A stretch of DNA of 64,000 bases from Jaltomata sinuosa (lineage: Eukaryota > Streptophyta > Magnoliopsida > Solanales > Solanaceae), in NCBI GenBank assembly GCA_003996215.1, contig QJPP01007248.1, positions 806,001 to 870,000 of the forward strand, in the 5' to 3' direction. The notes beneath the pieces are model-generated. The model did no database searches. It was not told where the DNA came from and saw only the letters and a list, made by a program, of their open reading frames with translations. A program made the translations under genes and the position numbers. This document shows positions 1 through 11,690 of this stretch, one piece after another; the first letter of the stretch is position 1, and each line of letters starts with the position of its first letter.

Positions 1-201
1 ATGCCAATGCGCGAATGATTACTATTATTATAAGCAAACTCCCGAAGGCACATACTGATCCCATGAACCTCCAAAGTTAATATTACAAGCCCGTAACATG
101 TCCTCTAGGACCTTGATAGTCCTCTCGAACTGGCCATCTATCTGAGGGTGGATTACAGTGCTAAGTTGAACCTCTGTACCAATCTCTCGCTGTATAGTCC
201 C
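1..201 (-). pseudogene. Integrase 3' portion of Ty3/gypsy element E (split by Ogre-like insertion)
   Basis: On the minus strand this stretch reads as the last part of a Ty3/gypsy integrase core: a HPQxDGQ-type motif, then FERTIKVLEDMLRA, which holds the third catalytic acidic residue, then a GGSWDQYVP-like segment. The frame breaks near base 35, where the usual FAYNNS motif resumes in another frame. It continues directly from the integrase part at 16579-16797; the two halves are separated by the 16.4-kb element at 202-16573, whose 5-bp target duplication GTCCC sits at both joins. The rest of element E lies to the left of the window. The assignment rests on motif recognition; the copy is dead. 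Confidence 0.85.
197..201. repeat. Target site duplication GTCCC (left copy)
   Basis: Matches GTCCC at 16574-16578 exactly. The two copies bracket the Ogre-like element and lie inside the integrase of element E. Confidence 0.85.
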
Positions 202-3200
202 TGTTTTACGGGGGAAAATGGTTAAGACTTAATTAAATACGAAAACTTTAAAGAAAATTTCTAAATTCAATTAAAATTAACAGAGTCGCCACTTAATTTT
301 ACAAAGGAAATTAAGAAAACCTTAAAAAAAACTTCTAAAGTTTAAAACAGATAAAAACTTCAAAAATTAAGAGATTTTGAGTAAGAGGTGCATATTAATA
401 TTTTGAGAAGGGTTTTAAGGCACTAGAAATATCCTCTAACTCGCGGTTATCCGTCAATTTATAACAACTCTTAGTTTTGACTAACTTCAAAAAGTATTAT
501 TTTGAAAAATACGAGAATATTGCCAATAAAATAATTTACCTAAAGATAAGTGAAGAATTTTGAAATTATTGAAAATAGTTTAAGGAAGACATGCTTTGTA
601 CTTGGGTAAGAAAAAATGAATATCGTTGGAAAGGGAAATAGAGATAACTTCATTCTTTAATAAGTATTAAAACTCAAGTTTAAGATTGGGAAATAATGGG
701 GAAAAAAACGCATGGCAAAGTTTCATTTTTTATAGACTTTTAAACAAGTAAATCTAAATTTAATTTAAGGGTCATTATTTTGATTAAGTGGCCGAACACA
801 AATCAGAAATAACAATTTTTTAGGGGATTTCCACTAAGTTAAATTAAAATTGTTAGTGTCATACAACTTCACACAAAAAAATATACAAGATATTATGTAA
901 ATGAGTAATAGGGAAAGAAATTGGGTTTACGCATCCAAGGCCTAAACCCCCCAAATTGTCCAATTTTGGACTCAAAATCTTAAGCTTTTGTAGCCCACTC
1001 TCTGCCTTGTGCTATTGCTGCCTTTGTTTTATACAGGGGCTTTGTCCCATTCCCTTCTTTCTCATACACCTGTAACTTTAGATTCCAGAATTGTATTGAG
1101 GCTGACTAAAAATTTGTTGGGGTTCAACCCTCACAGAAATGTAAAGGGAAAATATGGGAGTCCAAAGATGGACTCGATGTCGCGCATTTGGCAAAGAAAA
1201 AAAAAAGAAAAGAGAAGGATTAAAATTTGAGTAGAAGAATTGATGTCTAGATAATACAAAATTATAGCATTACAAATGGTAACGACAATTCCTAACTTTA
1301 GCTACACCAGTCTTATACAAATTTTGAGCAAGAGGAATACCAATACTTATCAAACAATTTCCTAAAGCACACTTGATATTTCACACAGAGTAAACCAACT
1401 TATCATACCACAACTTTAATCAAGCAGGACAAAGGTTAAAAAAACTATCAAATGGTCAACTTAGAGATCTATAAATTTTAGCTCAACGTATTTGCATACT
1501 ATACATCATATGAGAGACACTTTAGTTATCTTAAAACAAGAAAGACACACAAGGCTAATACAAAGAACTTACGAGATCATGCTAAGGGGTTTCACATTTA
1601 AACACAACTAATTAAATCATGCTTTAATTCGAGTAACAGGATATCCTGTTTCAAAACTTGAAGTTGAAAAAATTATTCAATTTATAGTAGGGAAAGGATT
1701 TTCGACTTCAAACATGATTCAGATAAGGGAAAAGCAGTTCATCTTCGGCAGACTTACGATGGAAATTACTATCTAACAAATTTTGAAACGAACAGCCTTT
1801 ATCCAACTAGACCAAACACGACACATAAAGTAAGTAAAGATGAAGCCAAGTTGAAGATAAATCATGTAATCAAAGAAACGTTGAGCTTGCACAGATAAAG
1901 GTTGATTCATGATCAAAACACAACCAACCTATCAAGTTATACATGATTCATTTACAACGAAAAGAGCCTAAGATATTGAGCTGCTTAGTTCCTAAAATAG
2001 TGAAGGGTTGCAACGTTTGGACAGTATTTCAGATAGATAAGACATGAAACACCTATCACATACTATTGATAACCAAAATCAACGAGCTTAAATTAGATAA
2101 AGAGGAGAATAAAAATCATAGATCTCCTCTTGGTACAGTCAATAATACAAATCTCTTAGAAATACATAAATGGACCCAAGAGCGAAATGAACCGAATCAC
2201 AGAACAATTTGAAAGAAAATCACAGGGAACTTCAAGAAAAATCAACGTATCCTAGCAAATGATTCAACTGAGCAGAACAACATTTTATCCCTCAAACGCA
2301 ATCCTCACCAAATCACACATATAATCATACAAGGCCAGTGAAAACTAACCTAAAAGAAAAGACACGAGAAGTGAGGTGTTTACCTTCTTTGGGGCAGCGA
2401 ACGGGAAATGATCCTCATCAGAATACTTCACCATGCCAAAAAATAAACTTCGAACTCGAGTTTTTTCAACCTTGAAAATGTATGAAAAGAACTTGAATTC
2501 ATTGCCAAGAAATCTCAAGCTTTCTAAAGCCTTTCAGGGTTCTCTTTGTTATGAAAACCTTTCCCTCAATGAGTGAATAGTGAGGGTTTATATAGGGTGA
2601 AAATCTGATGGATTTGGGAGGTGATTTTCAATGTGCGATAGCTAGAATTTAGGGATTTTTCAGGGAATTCACTTGAGAAATTTGAATTCAAGTTCATGGT
2701 GAGAAAGAAATATCAAGGCCACGTATGTACTTTAGTACGAATTCAGATGGAATCCAAGAGGAAACCCTGAGATTTTTGGGATAGTATTACACTTGGATGA
2801 TCTAGGTTCTTCTAGAACCATTCAACGCATCAAACGTTTGAGTTGGAGGGATTTGGATGGAGCATTGATGGATTTTGTTCATCTGGGTCTCTCAATTTGG
2901 GTGTCGTTTTTTTAGAGGAGAGAGTTTTAGGGGTCGTTTTTTTTGTCTATGTAAGAAAGAAGTAGAAAAGAGTATAAGGAGGATATAAGGTGGGCTGGAT
3001 CGGGTCTTGTGAAGGTGGAATGGGCCGAGGGGATTGGTTTGGGTCAGTTTTGGCTGAAGCAAAGAGGATTTATAAGGTGAATACTTTGATTTAAAAGCTG
3101 GCCATATTGCTTTGCAAATGTGGCCTGATTTGGTTCAAAGAATAACCAAATTGGAACAATTAGGGAGATTCGGTCACTATTGAAATAAAATGAATTAATT

Positions 3201-3583
3201 TCATAATTAGTTAAATGAGCTTCTTTCTTTAACAATTAAGAATAATTTTTTTTAAATATAACTAACTTGTTCAAAATCAAAGAATTAATCATACAATTAT
3301 TTCTTGATTTTAAATCAAATTTTGAGGAAAACGGAGCACATTTCATCTTAAAATGTGATTTTTCATTTAGAATAATTTTCAAAATATTTCTTTAAGTAAA
3401 ATTGATATACTTCTATATAATTAAATATAGAATATACATATTTTACCTAAAATTACTAAATTATCCTCATATTAATTTTGAAAACTTTAAAATCTTATAA
3501 AGACAATTATTTCAAAATTATTTTAAAATAGTAGAAACTCAGAATTAATTACGAATATGGAGAGAAAAAATTGAATGTCAACA
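202..3583 (-). repeat. 3' LTR of Ogre-like element
   Basis: About 3.38 kb, collinear by eye with 13167-16573 over its whole length. In element orientation it begins TGTTGACATTC (at 3583) and ends GTAAAACA (at 202). It lacks a 35-bp segment present in the other LTR at about 15319-15353. Small ORFs inside (1009-1230, 3044-3235) have near-copies or no counterpart in the other LTR and match no family, so they are treated as chance. Confidence 0.88.
2587..2596 (-). promoter_or_regulatory. Putative TATA box in Ogre-like 3' LTR
   Basis: The minus strand reads CCTATATAAACCC here, a good plant TATA box about 1 kb into the LTR in element orientation. The same motif is conserved in the other LTR at 15581-15590. 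Function is inferred. Confidence 0.5.
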
Positions 3584-3600
3584 AATGTCCCTCCCTTTAG
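3584..3600 (-). other. Polypurine tract of Ogre-like element
   Basis: The minus strand reads CTAAAGGGAGGGACATT immediately before the 3' LTR start TGTTGAC. A purine run abutting the 3' LTR is where plus-strand DNA synthesis is primed in LTR retrotransposons. This fixes the element orientation as minus, in agreement with gag. Confidence 0.7.
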
Positions 3601-4924
3601 GTATGGTGAGTGAAAGGAACCCTGGGCAAAGGGAATTGACGTTCCTAATTTTGTCGGATCACAAAATCATCTCCAGGAAGTGGTTGGTTCTAGCACGAAT
3701 TTCAAGGAATTATAGCTGAACTCTGGTATCGGGTTTCCTACATATCTCAGGTTACATGAGAATTCCGGCCACTTGTAGTTCAAGATTCTCGATTTTATGC
3801 ATGATTTTTTAAAGAATTCCAAACTATTCCGATTTCAGAGTACGAAGAGACCGAAAAGCTGGGGAGTAAGAGGATTGGGGGGAGTTTGGAATACAGCTGA
3901 GTTTTCAACATAGAGTCCGCCTACATTTACCAGGACTTAGAGAATTAGGCTGCTTGTAGTTTGACTCAATAGGTGAAAAAGGTAATCTTTATATTAAGAC
4001 AACATTTGGCTTGGGAGGAGTGACAATTAATTGAGTTATAGAAAAGAGGCTTGCAACCTCTTAACTATGAATGTGGGATCCTTCACACCCATGAATAAGA
4101 ACTTACACGGACATAATTTCCATAGCTCGAGGTGCATTATCACTAGGAATTGAAAGAGAAGGGATATTTCTTCCAGTGTGAGTTTAGAAAATACCCTGTA
4201 TGCGAAACAGAAACTGAAAATATGAAAAATTTCCACATGCCTTCTAATAGGGATATAGTTTGATAGCGGTGGAAGTCATTCCTCAGCTCGTTTCTAAAGA
4301 GTTTGATATTCCTCTTCGAACTATGTCCCAGTTCACTGCTAAGAAAAAGTTCCACGTTGTGATGTGTCCTTTTTGGCATAGTCCACACCTGTGGTTTTGT
4401 TTTGAGAATTTCATCCTTCTCGAATTCTCTCGACAACATCTAAAAACAAAATTGTTAATGGTAACGTAATTCCATTTGGAGAGATAGTTTCTTTGTCAAA
4501 CCTTGTCCTTGGATTATGTACGAATCTCGTGTTGTGACGTCCTTTTGATATGTTTGGTACCTATTGTTATGGTTCAATATTTTCACCCTCTCGGATGCTC
4601 TCGGCAATATTTAGAAACAATATTGTTAGTAGTAAAAGTAGTTTGATAAGGAGAGATAGATTTTGTACCTCATGCCTGCATATATTATTTCTTGAATAAG
4701 ATGACATATTTTCCTATCCCTATCTTAGGAAATAATAACTTTCACGACAAATAGACATGATAGCCTTCGTATCCATTGAATAGGAATGCATTTGTGGTGG
4801 TTGGACATGATGATCTTTAAATATGACGATCTTCATATCCGTTGTGATGTAACGGTCCTTGTAACCATTTGTAACATTCTTTTGATGTGATATGGCGCCT
4901 CTTTCAGCTATTGGCATTGATGCT
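3601..4924 (-). other. 3' non-coding internal region of Ogre-like element
   Basis: No coding signal. It holds diverged duplications. Two related blocks carry a CCTACAT..CAGG..(A)GAATT..CTTGTAGTT pattern (about 3735-3790 and 3918-3965), and two blocks of about 190 bp share CTCTCG(A/G)..CAATATT/ACATCT..AAAATTGTTA..GAGAGATAG (about 4410-4490 and 4595-4660). Small ORFs here are on both strands and match nothing. Confidence 0.5.
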
Positions 4925-6620
4925 TTGCATATACCTCAAGTAAGTCTTGCACGTTATCCATATCCATGCGACTTATAGATATCCTTTCATACACCATCCT
5001 CTTTCAGTTTGACGAATGTCAACCTTATTTGGTTTTGACTTGAACGGATATCATTGGCCTCGATGTATATGATTCCCTTTAATTATTAACATGACTTATA
5101 GACACCCATCTATGCGTCATCCTCTTGCCGTTTTGACGCGCGCCAGCCTTTTTCAGTTTTGGCTTGAATGGATATCTTTGGCCTAGATACACATCATCCC
5201 CATTCAATTTTTACATGACTTATAAACATACTTCCATATATCATCCTCTTTTAGTTTGAATTTGAACGGATCTCTTTGGCCTAGATGCACATCATTCCCA
5301 TTCAGTATTGACATGATATAGAGACATCCTTCCACACGTCATCCTCTTTCAGTTTGACTTTGAATGGATATATTTGGCCTCGATGCACAACATCCCCATT
5401 CAGTATTGACATGAATTATAGACATCCATATGTACGTCATCATCTTTTAGTTTGACTTTGAATGATATCTTTAGCCTCAATCCATATCATCCCCATTTGG
5501 TATTGTTATGACTTATAGACATCCATTTGTACGTCATCCTCTTTCAGTTTGACTTTTAATGAATATGTTTGGCCTCAATGCATATCATCTGCATATCATC
5601 CCCATTCGATATTGACATGACTTATAGACATCCATTTGTACGTTATCCTCTTTTAGTTTGACTTTGAATGAATATCTTTGGCCTTAATGCATATCATCCT
5701 CATTCGGTATTAACATGACTTATAGACATCCTTCCATACGTCATCCTTTTTTATTTTGACTTTGAACGGATCTCTTTGGCCTAGATGCACATCATCCCCA
5801 TTAGATATTGACATGACTTATAGACATCCATTTGTATGTCATCCACTTTCAGTTTGACTTTGAATGAATATATTTGGCCTCAATGCATCTTATCCTTATT
5901 CAGTATTGATATGACTTATAGATATCCATTTGTACATCATCCTCTTTCAATTTGACTTTGAATGAATATATTTGGCCTCAATGCATATCATCCTCCTTTG
6001 GTATTGGCATGACTTGTAGACATCCATCTGTATGTCATCCTCATTCAGTTTGACTTTGAGTGAATATCTTTAGCCTCAATGCATATCATCCCTGTTCAGT
6101 ATTAACATGACTTATAGACATTCATCTATACGTCATCCTCTTTCAATTTGACTTTGAATGAATATCTTTGGCCTCGATGCACATCATCCCAATTTGGTAT
6201 TGATATGACTTGTAGACGTCTTTTTATACATCATCTCCTTTAAGTTTGACTTTGAACGGATCTCTTTGGCCTTGATGCACATCATCCCTATTCAGTATTG
6301 ACATGACTTATAGACATCCTTCCATATGTCATCCTTTTTCAGTTTGACTTTGAACGGATCTCCTTGGCCTCGATGCATATTATCCCCATTCGGTATTGAT
6401 ATGACTTGTAGACATCCATCTATACATCATCGTCTTGCAATTTTGATGAGTGCCAAACTCTTTTGGTTTGACTTTGAACGAATATCTTTGGCCTAGATGA
6501 ACATCATCCCCATTCGGTATTGACATGACTTATAGACATCCAAGTATACGCCATCCTCTTGCAGTTTTGATGAGCGACACCCTATTTAGGTTATGACTTG
6601 AATGGATATCTTGTGGCCCT
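4925..6620 (-). repeat. Tandem repeat array, 98-bp monomer, about 16 units
   Basis: The anchor GACTTATAGACATCC or a close variant recurs at about 4971, 5094, 5218, 5316, 5414, 5511, 5620, 5718, 5816, 5914, 6012, 6109, 6208, 6306, 6404 and 6528. Spacing is 97-99 bp in the middle, about 109 bp once, and 123-124 bp at both ends. The unit also contains a CAGTTTGACTTTGAA block, TTTGGCCT and CATCATCCCCATTCGG. The longer end units carry an extra segment near a TTTGACGAGTGCCA-type sequence. Tandem arrays in the 3' untranslated part are a known trait of Ogre/Tat elements. No open frame runs across it. Confidence 0.9.
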
Positions 6621-7400
6621 CATGCTTGGTCTTTAAAGCAATAATAAGCATGCAACATATCTCACAAAAGTTGAAGAGAACATTACCTTTAATACGGTGT
6701 TGGTCCTTTTGATGCCTTTCACCTGTATCTGCACTCAAAGTAAATGATCAGTAGGCACAGTATCGCTGTTGCTAGCGACTAAAGTCAAAACATTAAGGAA
6801 AGCTTAAATAAAGCTTTTGAAGTAAAAAATAGATGACTTTGTTTGCAAATATCATCCTCTTCTCGAGGTGGTAGACAAACAAGAGGTCATATGAGTGAAT
6901 GATTGAACCCTATATCTGGGAGCGGTTATAAATATCGCCTTCGACTAGCATATGTTTATTGTGATCCATAATTTATTGGGGATTTGAGGAGGATGTCATC
7001 ATTCTCGACTTATCTGATGATCTCTTTGATCACTTTGTTGTCATGCTGACTTTATCTCGTGTACATGTGCTCATGGTAAATGATTAGTAGGCATAGCATC
7101 GCTTCTTCTAGCGACTACAGTCAAAATTTCGAAAATCTTTGAAAGCATTCACAACATAAATCGAATGGCCTTGTTTGTAAATCCTCATCTTTCAAGGTAA
7201 ATGGACAAAGCAAGAGGTCTTTTAAAATGTAAAAGGATGGCTGAACCCCGGCTCTGGGGACAGTTACCAATACCTTTTTAAACATTGCATGTTCATTGTA
7301 ATTCATGACTTGTCGAGAATTTAAGGCGGATGTCGCCATTCTCTTCTTATCTAATGATTCCTGCATCTACAGAAACATTATTAGTTTTGGGGAGTTCTGT
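6621..7400 (-). repeat. Two-copy 330-bp duplication in Ogre-like internal region
   Basis: A block starting GAT(C/T)AGTAGGCA(C/T)AG at about 6750 recurs at about 7080. The two copies share a CTAGCGACTA(A/C)AGTCAAAA motif, a GAACCC(T/C)..TCTGGG(A/G) block, a TTCATTGTAAT/TTTATTGTGAT block and a GGATGTC(A/G) end. The 81-residue minus ORF at 7121-7366 lies in one copy only and is not supported as a gene. Confidence 0.6.
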
Positions 7401-8330
7401 CGCCTTGGGCTCTTCCCAATCATATTGGCTCCTTCTCATTGATTTTTAGCCTTCAGCTTTGTTGAATTCTTTCAAATAAATGAATACGCTAAATAATTAA
7501 ACCATTTGTTATTTCTTCGTTGATCTTAGAATAACATGCATCCATAGAAAAATTGTTACTTTTGGTGAAACTTATCTATGTTGACCTTCTTTGGTCATCT
7601 ACTTCTGTTTTTCTATCTTCGAGTGCTTGTCATCTTTGGGCATATGGATTGACTCCTCGAGTCACGGTAAATTTAAGACAAAATTAATTTGTAAAGGAGT
7701 AATTTAATGGAGATTTTGCAGGTAAGTTTTTGAAAAATAATGATTTTGAAGAATTATTTGGAAAAGGTCTTTGCCAATCTTGTCATATCATACACTAGCT
7801 CAATAAACGTCCTTTGTTGTAGGCCTTGACATATCTGCCACCTTGTTGCCGAGCTCTTGTAGATTCTTTAGCATCGCAGCTGGGGAGTTTGAAAATGGTC
7901 TTTCTAGAAATCTATCATAGCTGAGGGATTAGTCTATTTGGACTTTGTTGCACCTGGAGATTTCTAAAGTTGACTCTGATCTTTTGGTATTGGTGAATTC
8001 TCAGAGTTTGTCTCTAAACTCATCAATGAAGCATGCTAGAAATTTTGAGGTCATCCTCAAAATTTCTGACCCAATTAGAGATTTTGTGACGAACCCTGTA
8101 CTGTTTATAAAAGGTTTGACACTCTGTGGGGATCTTGAGCTTCTTCCTCAAAATTCACTTTTGATACGCTCTTTGGCATAATCTGCATTCTGACTTGCTA
8201 GGGAATGATCTTCTCCCTTCTGAATTTTTGATATTCCTTTCTCAAATATTCTAACCCTGTTTCCATTTCCTGGGGTGGTATGACTGAGTTGTTGTGGTGC
8301 TTATGTATCCCGTTGAAGCAGGAATCAGGT
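7401..8330. other. Non-coding internal sequence of Ogre-like element
   Basis: About 930 bp with no recognisable domain on either strand. The 78-residue plus-strand ORF at 7945-8181 runs against element orientation and matches no family. I see only diverged element sequence here. Confidence 0.4.
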
Positions 8331-8560
8331 CAAACGTAGCTCCCCAAATCGTAGCGGGAGAAAATTAGAAATAAATAAAGGGGTGACCGAAGCCAACAAA
8401 GGATGCCTACGTATTTCATTCTTGAGAACTCAGGTCATCACGTAGTTCAAGACAAAAAAGGGAAAAATAGATTTTTATAAGGGGTTGACCGAAGCCGATA
8501 CAGGACGCCTACGTATCTCATTCTTGAGAATTCAGGTCAAACATAGTTCGTACATAAAGG
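8331..8560 (-). repeat. Duplicated CCTACGTAT block
   Basis: Two copies, about 8376-8445 and 8480-8545, each read GGGGT(T)GACCGAAGCC, then GG(A/C)TGCC / GACGCC, then TACGTAT(T/C)TCATTCTTGAGAA, then CAGGTCA and a TAGTTC. They lie after the last pol trace in element orientation, as part of the repeated 3' non-coding region. Confidence 0.6.
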
Positions 8561-8869
8561 ATAGGGAATTTTAAGCTATTACAAAGCATGAAAACAATTA
8601 CAAGTAAAAGATGCAGTTACAGGGACAGAGGCAACACAACATTGTCTTCAGATATAATATATCTTGATAGCCTCTGAGTTGATTGGTTATGGTCATTTTT
8701 AATCATTCATCTCTGACAAGATCAAAGCACCTCTAAAAAGTACTTTGTGGATGGTGTGACGTCTTCATCACTTTGGTTAAAAAATTTTCCACGTACTTAT
8801 CTTGATGGGAGGAGAATGTATTTTAACATCAACTATTCCACTTTCTAGATTAAATTCTGAACTGTCCAA
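8561..8869. other. Unassigned Ogre-like internal sequence
   Basis: About 300 bp between the CCTACGTAT repeats and the pol scrap. This is where RT, RNase H and integrase (several kb) would be expected; none is visible. It probably contains the endpoint of a large internal deletion. Confidence 0.4.
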
Positions 8870-9585
8870 TAGCATATCATCATAGATTTAGGTGAATACC
8901 TCAATGTATTGCTCGAGCGATTTGATAAGCTCTATCATATGTGTTTTTGACATAAGTACACTGGTCCTGGTCTCTTTGATTCAGTTGTCATCTTCAAAAT
9001 TCACCAATTCGATTTTCTTCTGAATTGGTTTCTCTTGATTCTCAAGTTATTTCAACTCTTCCATTAAATGTTCTGGAACTGTAATTTCTTCACCATATTC
9101 TTCGAATTCAATACCACCTCCCTCAATTATTCATGCAGCTCAAGACATGACATGACATTGGCAGGTTTTAAACTATTTAAACAAGGTTAGATAATAAGTT
9201 TTTAAACATGACAAATAATAATAAAAAGCAATTGATTTTTGAGATAGGGGAGGCTTTCATTGAAATTTTAGAGACATATGAACTTTGGTCGTGACCCATA
9301 TAAAGGCGAGTCCCTTGCCTTTTTGAAAACATTACGGAGAAATTAAAGACACAATGAGGAAAAAAGACATAAGAGGTGGGTCTTGGGCCTCATTCGGACC
9401 ATCACCGATTTAAAAAACAAAGATTTATCTTTTCTTTACTGAGACAAGCGGGGAATCATGAGCGGAGTAGATGTCCAGTTGTGCAAATGTTCTCCTGGAT
9501 TAGTGTCCTGTATTTCTATCTCCTTGGTGCATTCTTCCAAAACCATGTCATCTCTAATCCCTTCCCCTTGACCTTTGCTTTCATT
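8870..9585 (-). pseudogene. Protease-to-RT linker remnant of Ogre-like pol
   Basis: In the minus frame just past gag there is an NWTSTPL segment typical of the Tat/Ogre gag-pol junction. Further on (about 9125-8875) there are EFEEYGEEITVPEHL, then a segment resembling the pre-RT linker (IELIKSLEQYIEVF, IYDDML) that in this lineage reads ..YVDVFAWSYDDMPGLD-like. Several stops and shifts interrupt it. After the DDM-like residues similarity ends abruptly; RT, RNase H and integrase are missing. The overlapping plus-strand ORF at 9376-9915 is a shadow of this and of gag. Confidence 0.65.
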
Positions 9586-11690
9586 CTACACTTGAATGGG
9601 AAAAGACTGATACGTAGGAGGTGGCTCTTGATCGATCCTCTGCTTGGTCAGGCAATCAAAACCAAACTTTGGAGGCTTTTTTGGAAATGCTCTATGAGGT
9701 GCGATCATCGCAATAAACTTAGGCTTCTTGCTTATGCTCAGAGAGTCCATAACATTTTCTATCATGCCGGGACTTCCTTTGGTTATGGATTTACTTACAA
9801 GCCATTCTTCATTAGTCTCAATAATATTTATAGTCACTCCTCCAATGTTTGGCAGGGGATTGGTGTTATCATTGGGCACACCCTTCTGGAGAGTAATGAC
9901 CTCCTGATCAATTAGGTTCTGAATTTGGTGCTTCAAATTGAGGCAATCTTCAACACTTCCTGAATGATATGCACAATGTCGATCAAGTTTGAAGAATTTA
10001 GATGTTGGATTAGTAGTCTTTGGTTCGATAAGTAGAATTAGTCCAGCCGCTTTTAGTCTCTCAAAGAGTTGAGTTCGACTTTCAGCTAACGGGGTAAAAA
10101 CTCGGGGAGCTTTTTTCTCTAAATTTGGACGGGAAGGATCATAATTTTTTTGAAGGTTAGGGGGTGGTGCTTGGTAATTTTGTTGAACATAAAAAATGGG
10201 ATTCAGATTTTGTGAAGCTGAGGGGTAATTTTTTAATGGTGAGGTTTTCTTGGGACTGGATCTAAAAGATATCTTTGATTTCATGCCCAGGCTAAAGGAT
10301 ACAGAAGACACCACTTCTTTTTTCTTCCTTGGAAATCCTGGAGACTCTGGCTGTGTAGAGTCCCTGGCAATTTTTCCAGTTCTAAGACCTTGTTCGACTG
10401 TCTCACCGATTTTAACTAAATCAACAAACTTCACATTGATCGTTGATATCATCGTTTCATAGAATTCTTCTTCTTAAGCATGCATAAATGCAACGACAAT
10501 TTCTTCTTCGGTCATAGGAGGTTGGACTCTCGATGCCTCCTTTCTCCACCAGTAGGCATATTCACGAAAATGCTCATTGTATTCCTACTTGATATGATTT
10601 AAATAATACCTGTCTGGGATAACCTCCATGTTATAGGCAAATCTTCCAGCAAAATCTTTGGCTAGAGTACTCCATCCGTACCACTTTATCAGATCTTACG
10701 AAGTAAAACATTCTAGCTTTTTGCCACTTAGACTCTGACTGAAGAGTCTCATTGGTAGCACTTCATCTTTACCTTCTCTTAGTATTTCGTCACAATAAAT
10801 CCTCAAATGGACTGTGGAATTTCCAACACCATTAAATATTTCAAACTTTGGGATTGTGAATCCTTCTGGTAGACTCAAATCTAGATAAATGCAAAGATTA
10901 TCATAACTATATTTTTCTTTGTCGGGAGAACTCTGTAATTCCTTGATCTCGGCGATCTCTTCTTTCATTATCATCATATCCTTATCATTCCTATCTTTCA
11001 TGACTCTTAATTCTCTCTCCTTTCCCTCATAATTGTTAGGTTTGAATTTATCTGGAAAGGTAGGATACGCTTCGAGTGTAGTGACATAAAAAGTAGCGGT
11101 AGGCATAGTTTGGATAGGTGGTGGGTGCTGGATGTTTGGAGTGGCATTTTGGTATGTGGGGGTAAAGTATTGTGGGTTGCTGGCATTTGGAATGACAGTG
11201 GGAGGGACCTTCTGAGAGTTGAAGGTATTTGGAGGAGTATTCTGGTAGTTAGAAGGGAGATTATGTGGATTGTAGGCATCTGGATTGTTGTTTTGGCTAG
11301 TGTGATCAGTATGTGGATCATAGACTTGGTATGATGAGCCAAATTGAGGTGGATTGCTGGAAATGGGATCATGGATGGTCGTTGGATAAAAGCATATGGT
11401 GTGTTGTTTGGATGGTTTTTGATGTTGAGAGAGTTATGAGGAGAAAGATGGAACGGAGGCCTTATTTCGCTAGGAATCCTGTGAATTCCCTGTTCTATTG
11501 TATTTCTTTCCTTATCTCAGCCATTTGTTGCAGTATTTGAACCATCAGTGTGCTTTGATCCATTGTGATTGGGTCTGCTATGACTATGTTTGTGAACCTA
11601 GTCTCCTCAGTATTTTCAGTTATTTTCCCTTTCTTTTTATCGAGCTACGGTCAAGGGAGGATTCTACTTGCGAAGTAAGGATGTTCAGCT
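9586..11690 (-). pseudogene. Gag of Ogre/Tat-like element (decayed)
   Basis: The minus strand carries a Gag-like protein in several frames. A start-proximal stretch MDQSTLMVQILQQMAE (about 11560) is followed by a Pro/Asn/Gln-rich region to about 11110. Next come a KYSYDNLCIYLDLSLPEGF segment and the capsid-like core (EIFNGVGNSTVHLRIYCD, MRLFSQSLSG) at 11106-10696. A broken middle (REYAYWWRKEASRVQPP) spans about 10690-10460, and the open C-terminal part runs 10452-9586 (288 residues: FVDLVKIGETVEQGLRTGKI, then HCAYHSGSVEDCLNLKHQIQ, a remnant of the H/C-rich box). Stops near 11470 and between 10700 and 10460 make it a pseudogene. Gag would form the virus-like particle. Homology is by recognised motifs and family order. 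Confidence 0.8.

Noticed and set aside
4925..6620. Regular repeats that could suggest a CRISPR-like array
   Set aside because: Units are contiguous 98-bp monomers without distinct spacers, in a plant retrotransposon; this is a tandem satellite-type array.
9376..9915. 179-residue plus-strand ORF
   Set aside because: It is antisense to the Ogre-like gag C-terminal part and linker; the composition follows the opposite strand and no family is recognised.
11007..11372. 121-residue minus-strand ORF overlapping gag
   Set aside because: Out of frame with the Pro/Asn-rich Gag N-terminal region, which is recognisable in the neighbouring frame.
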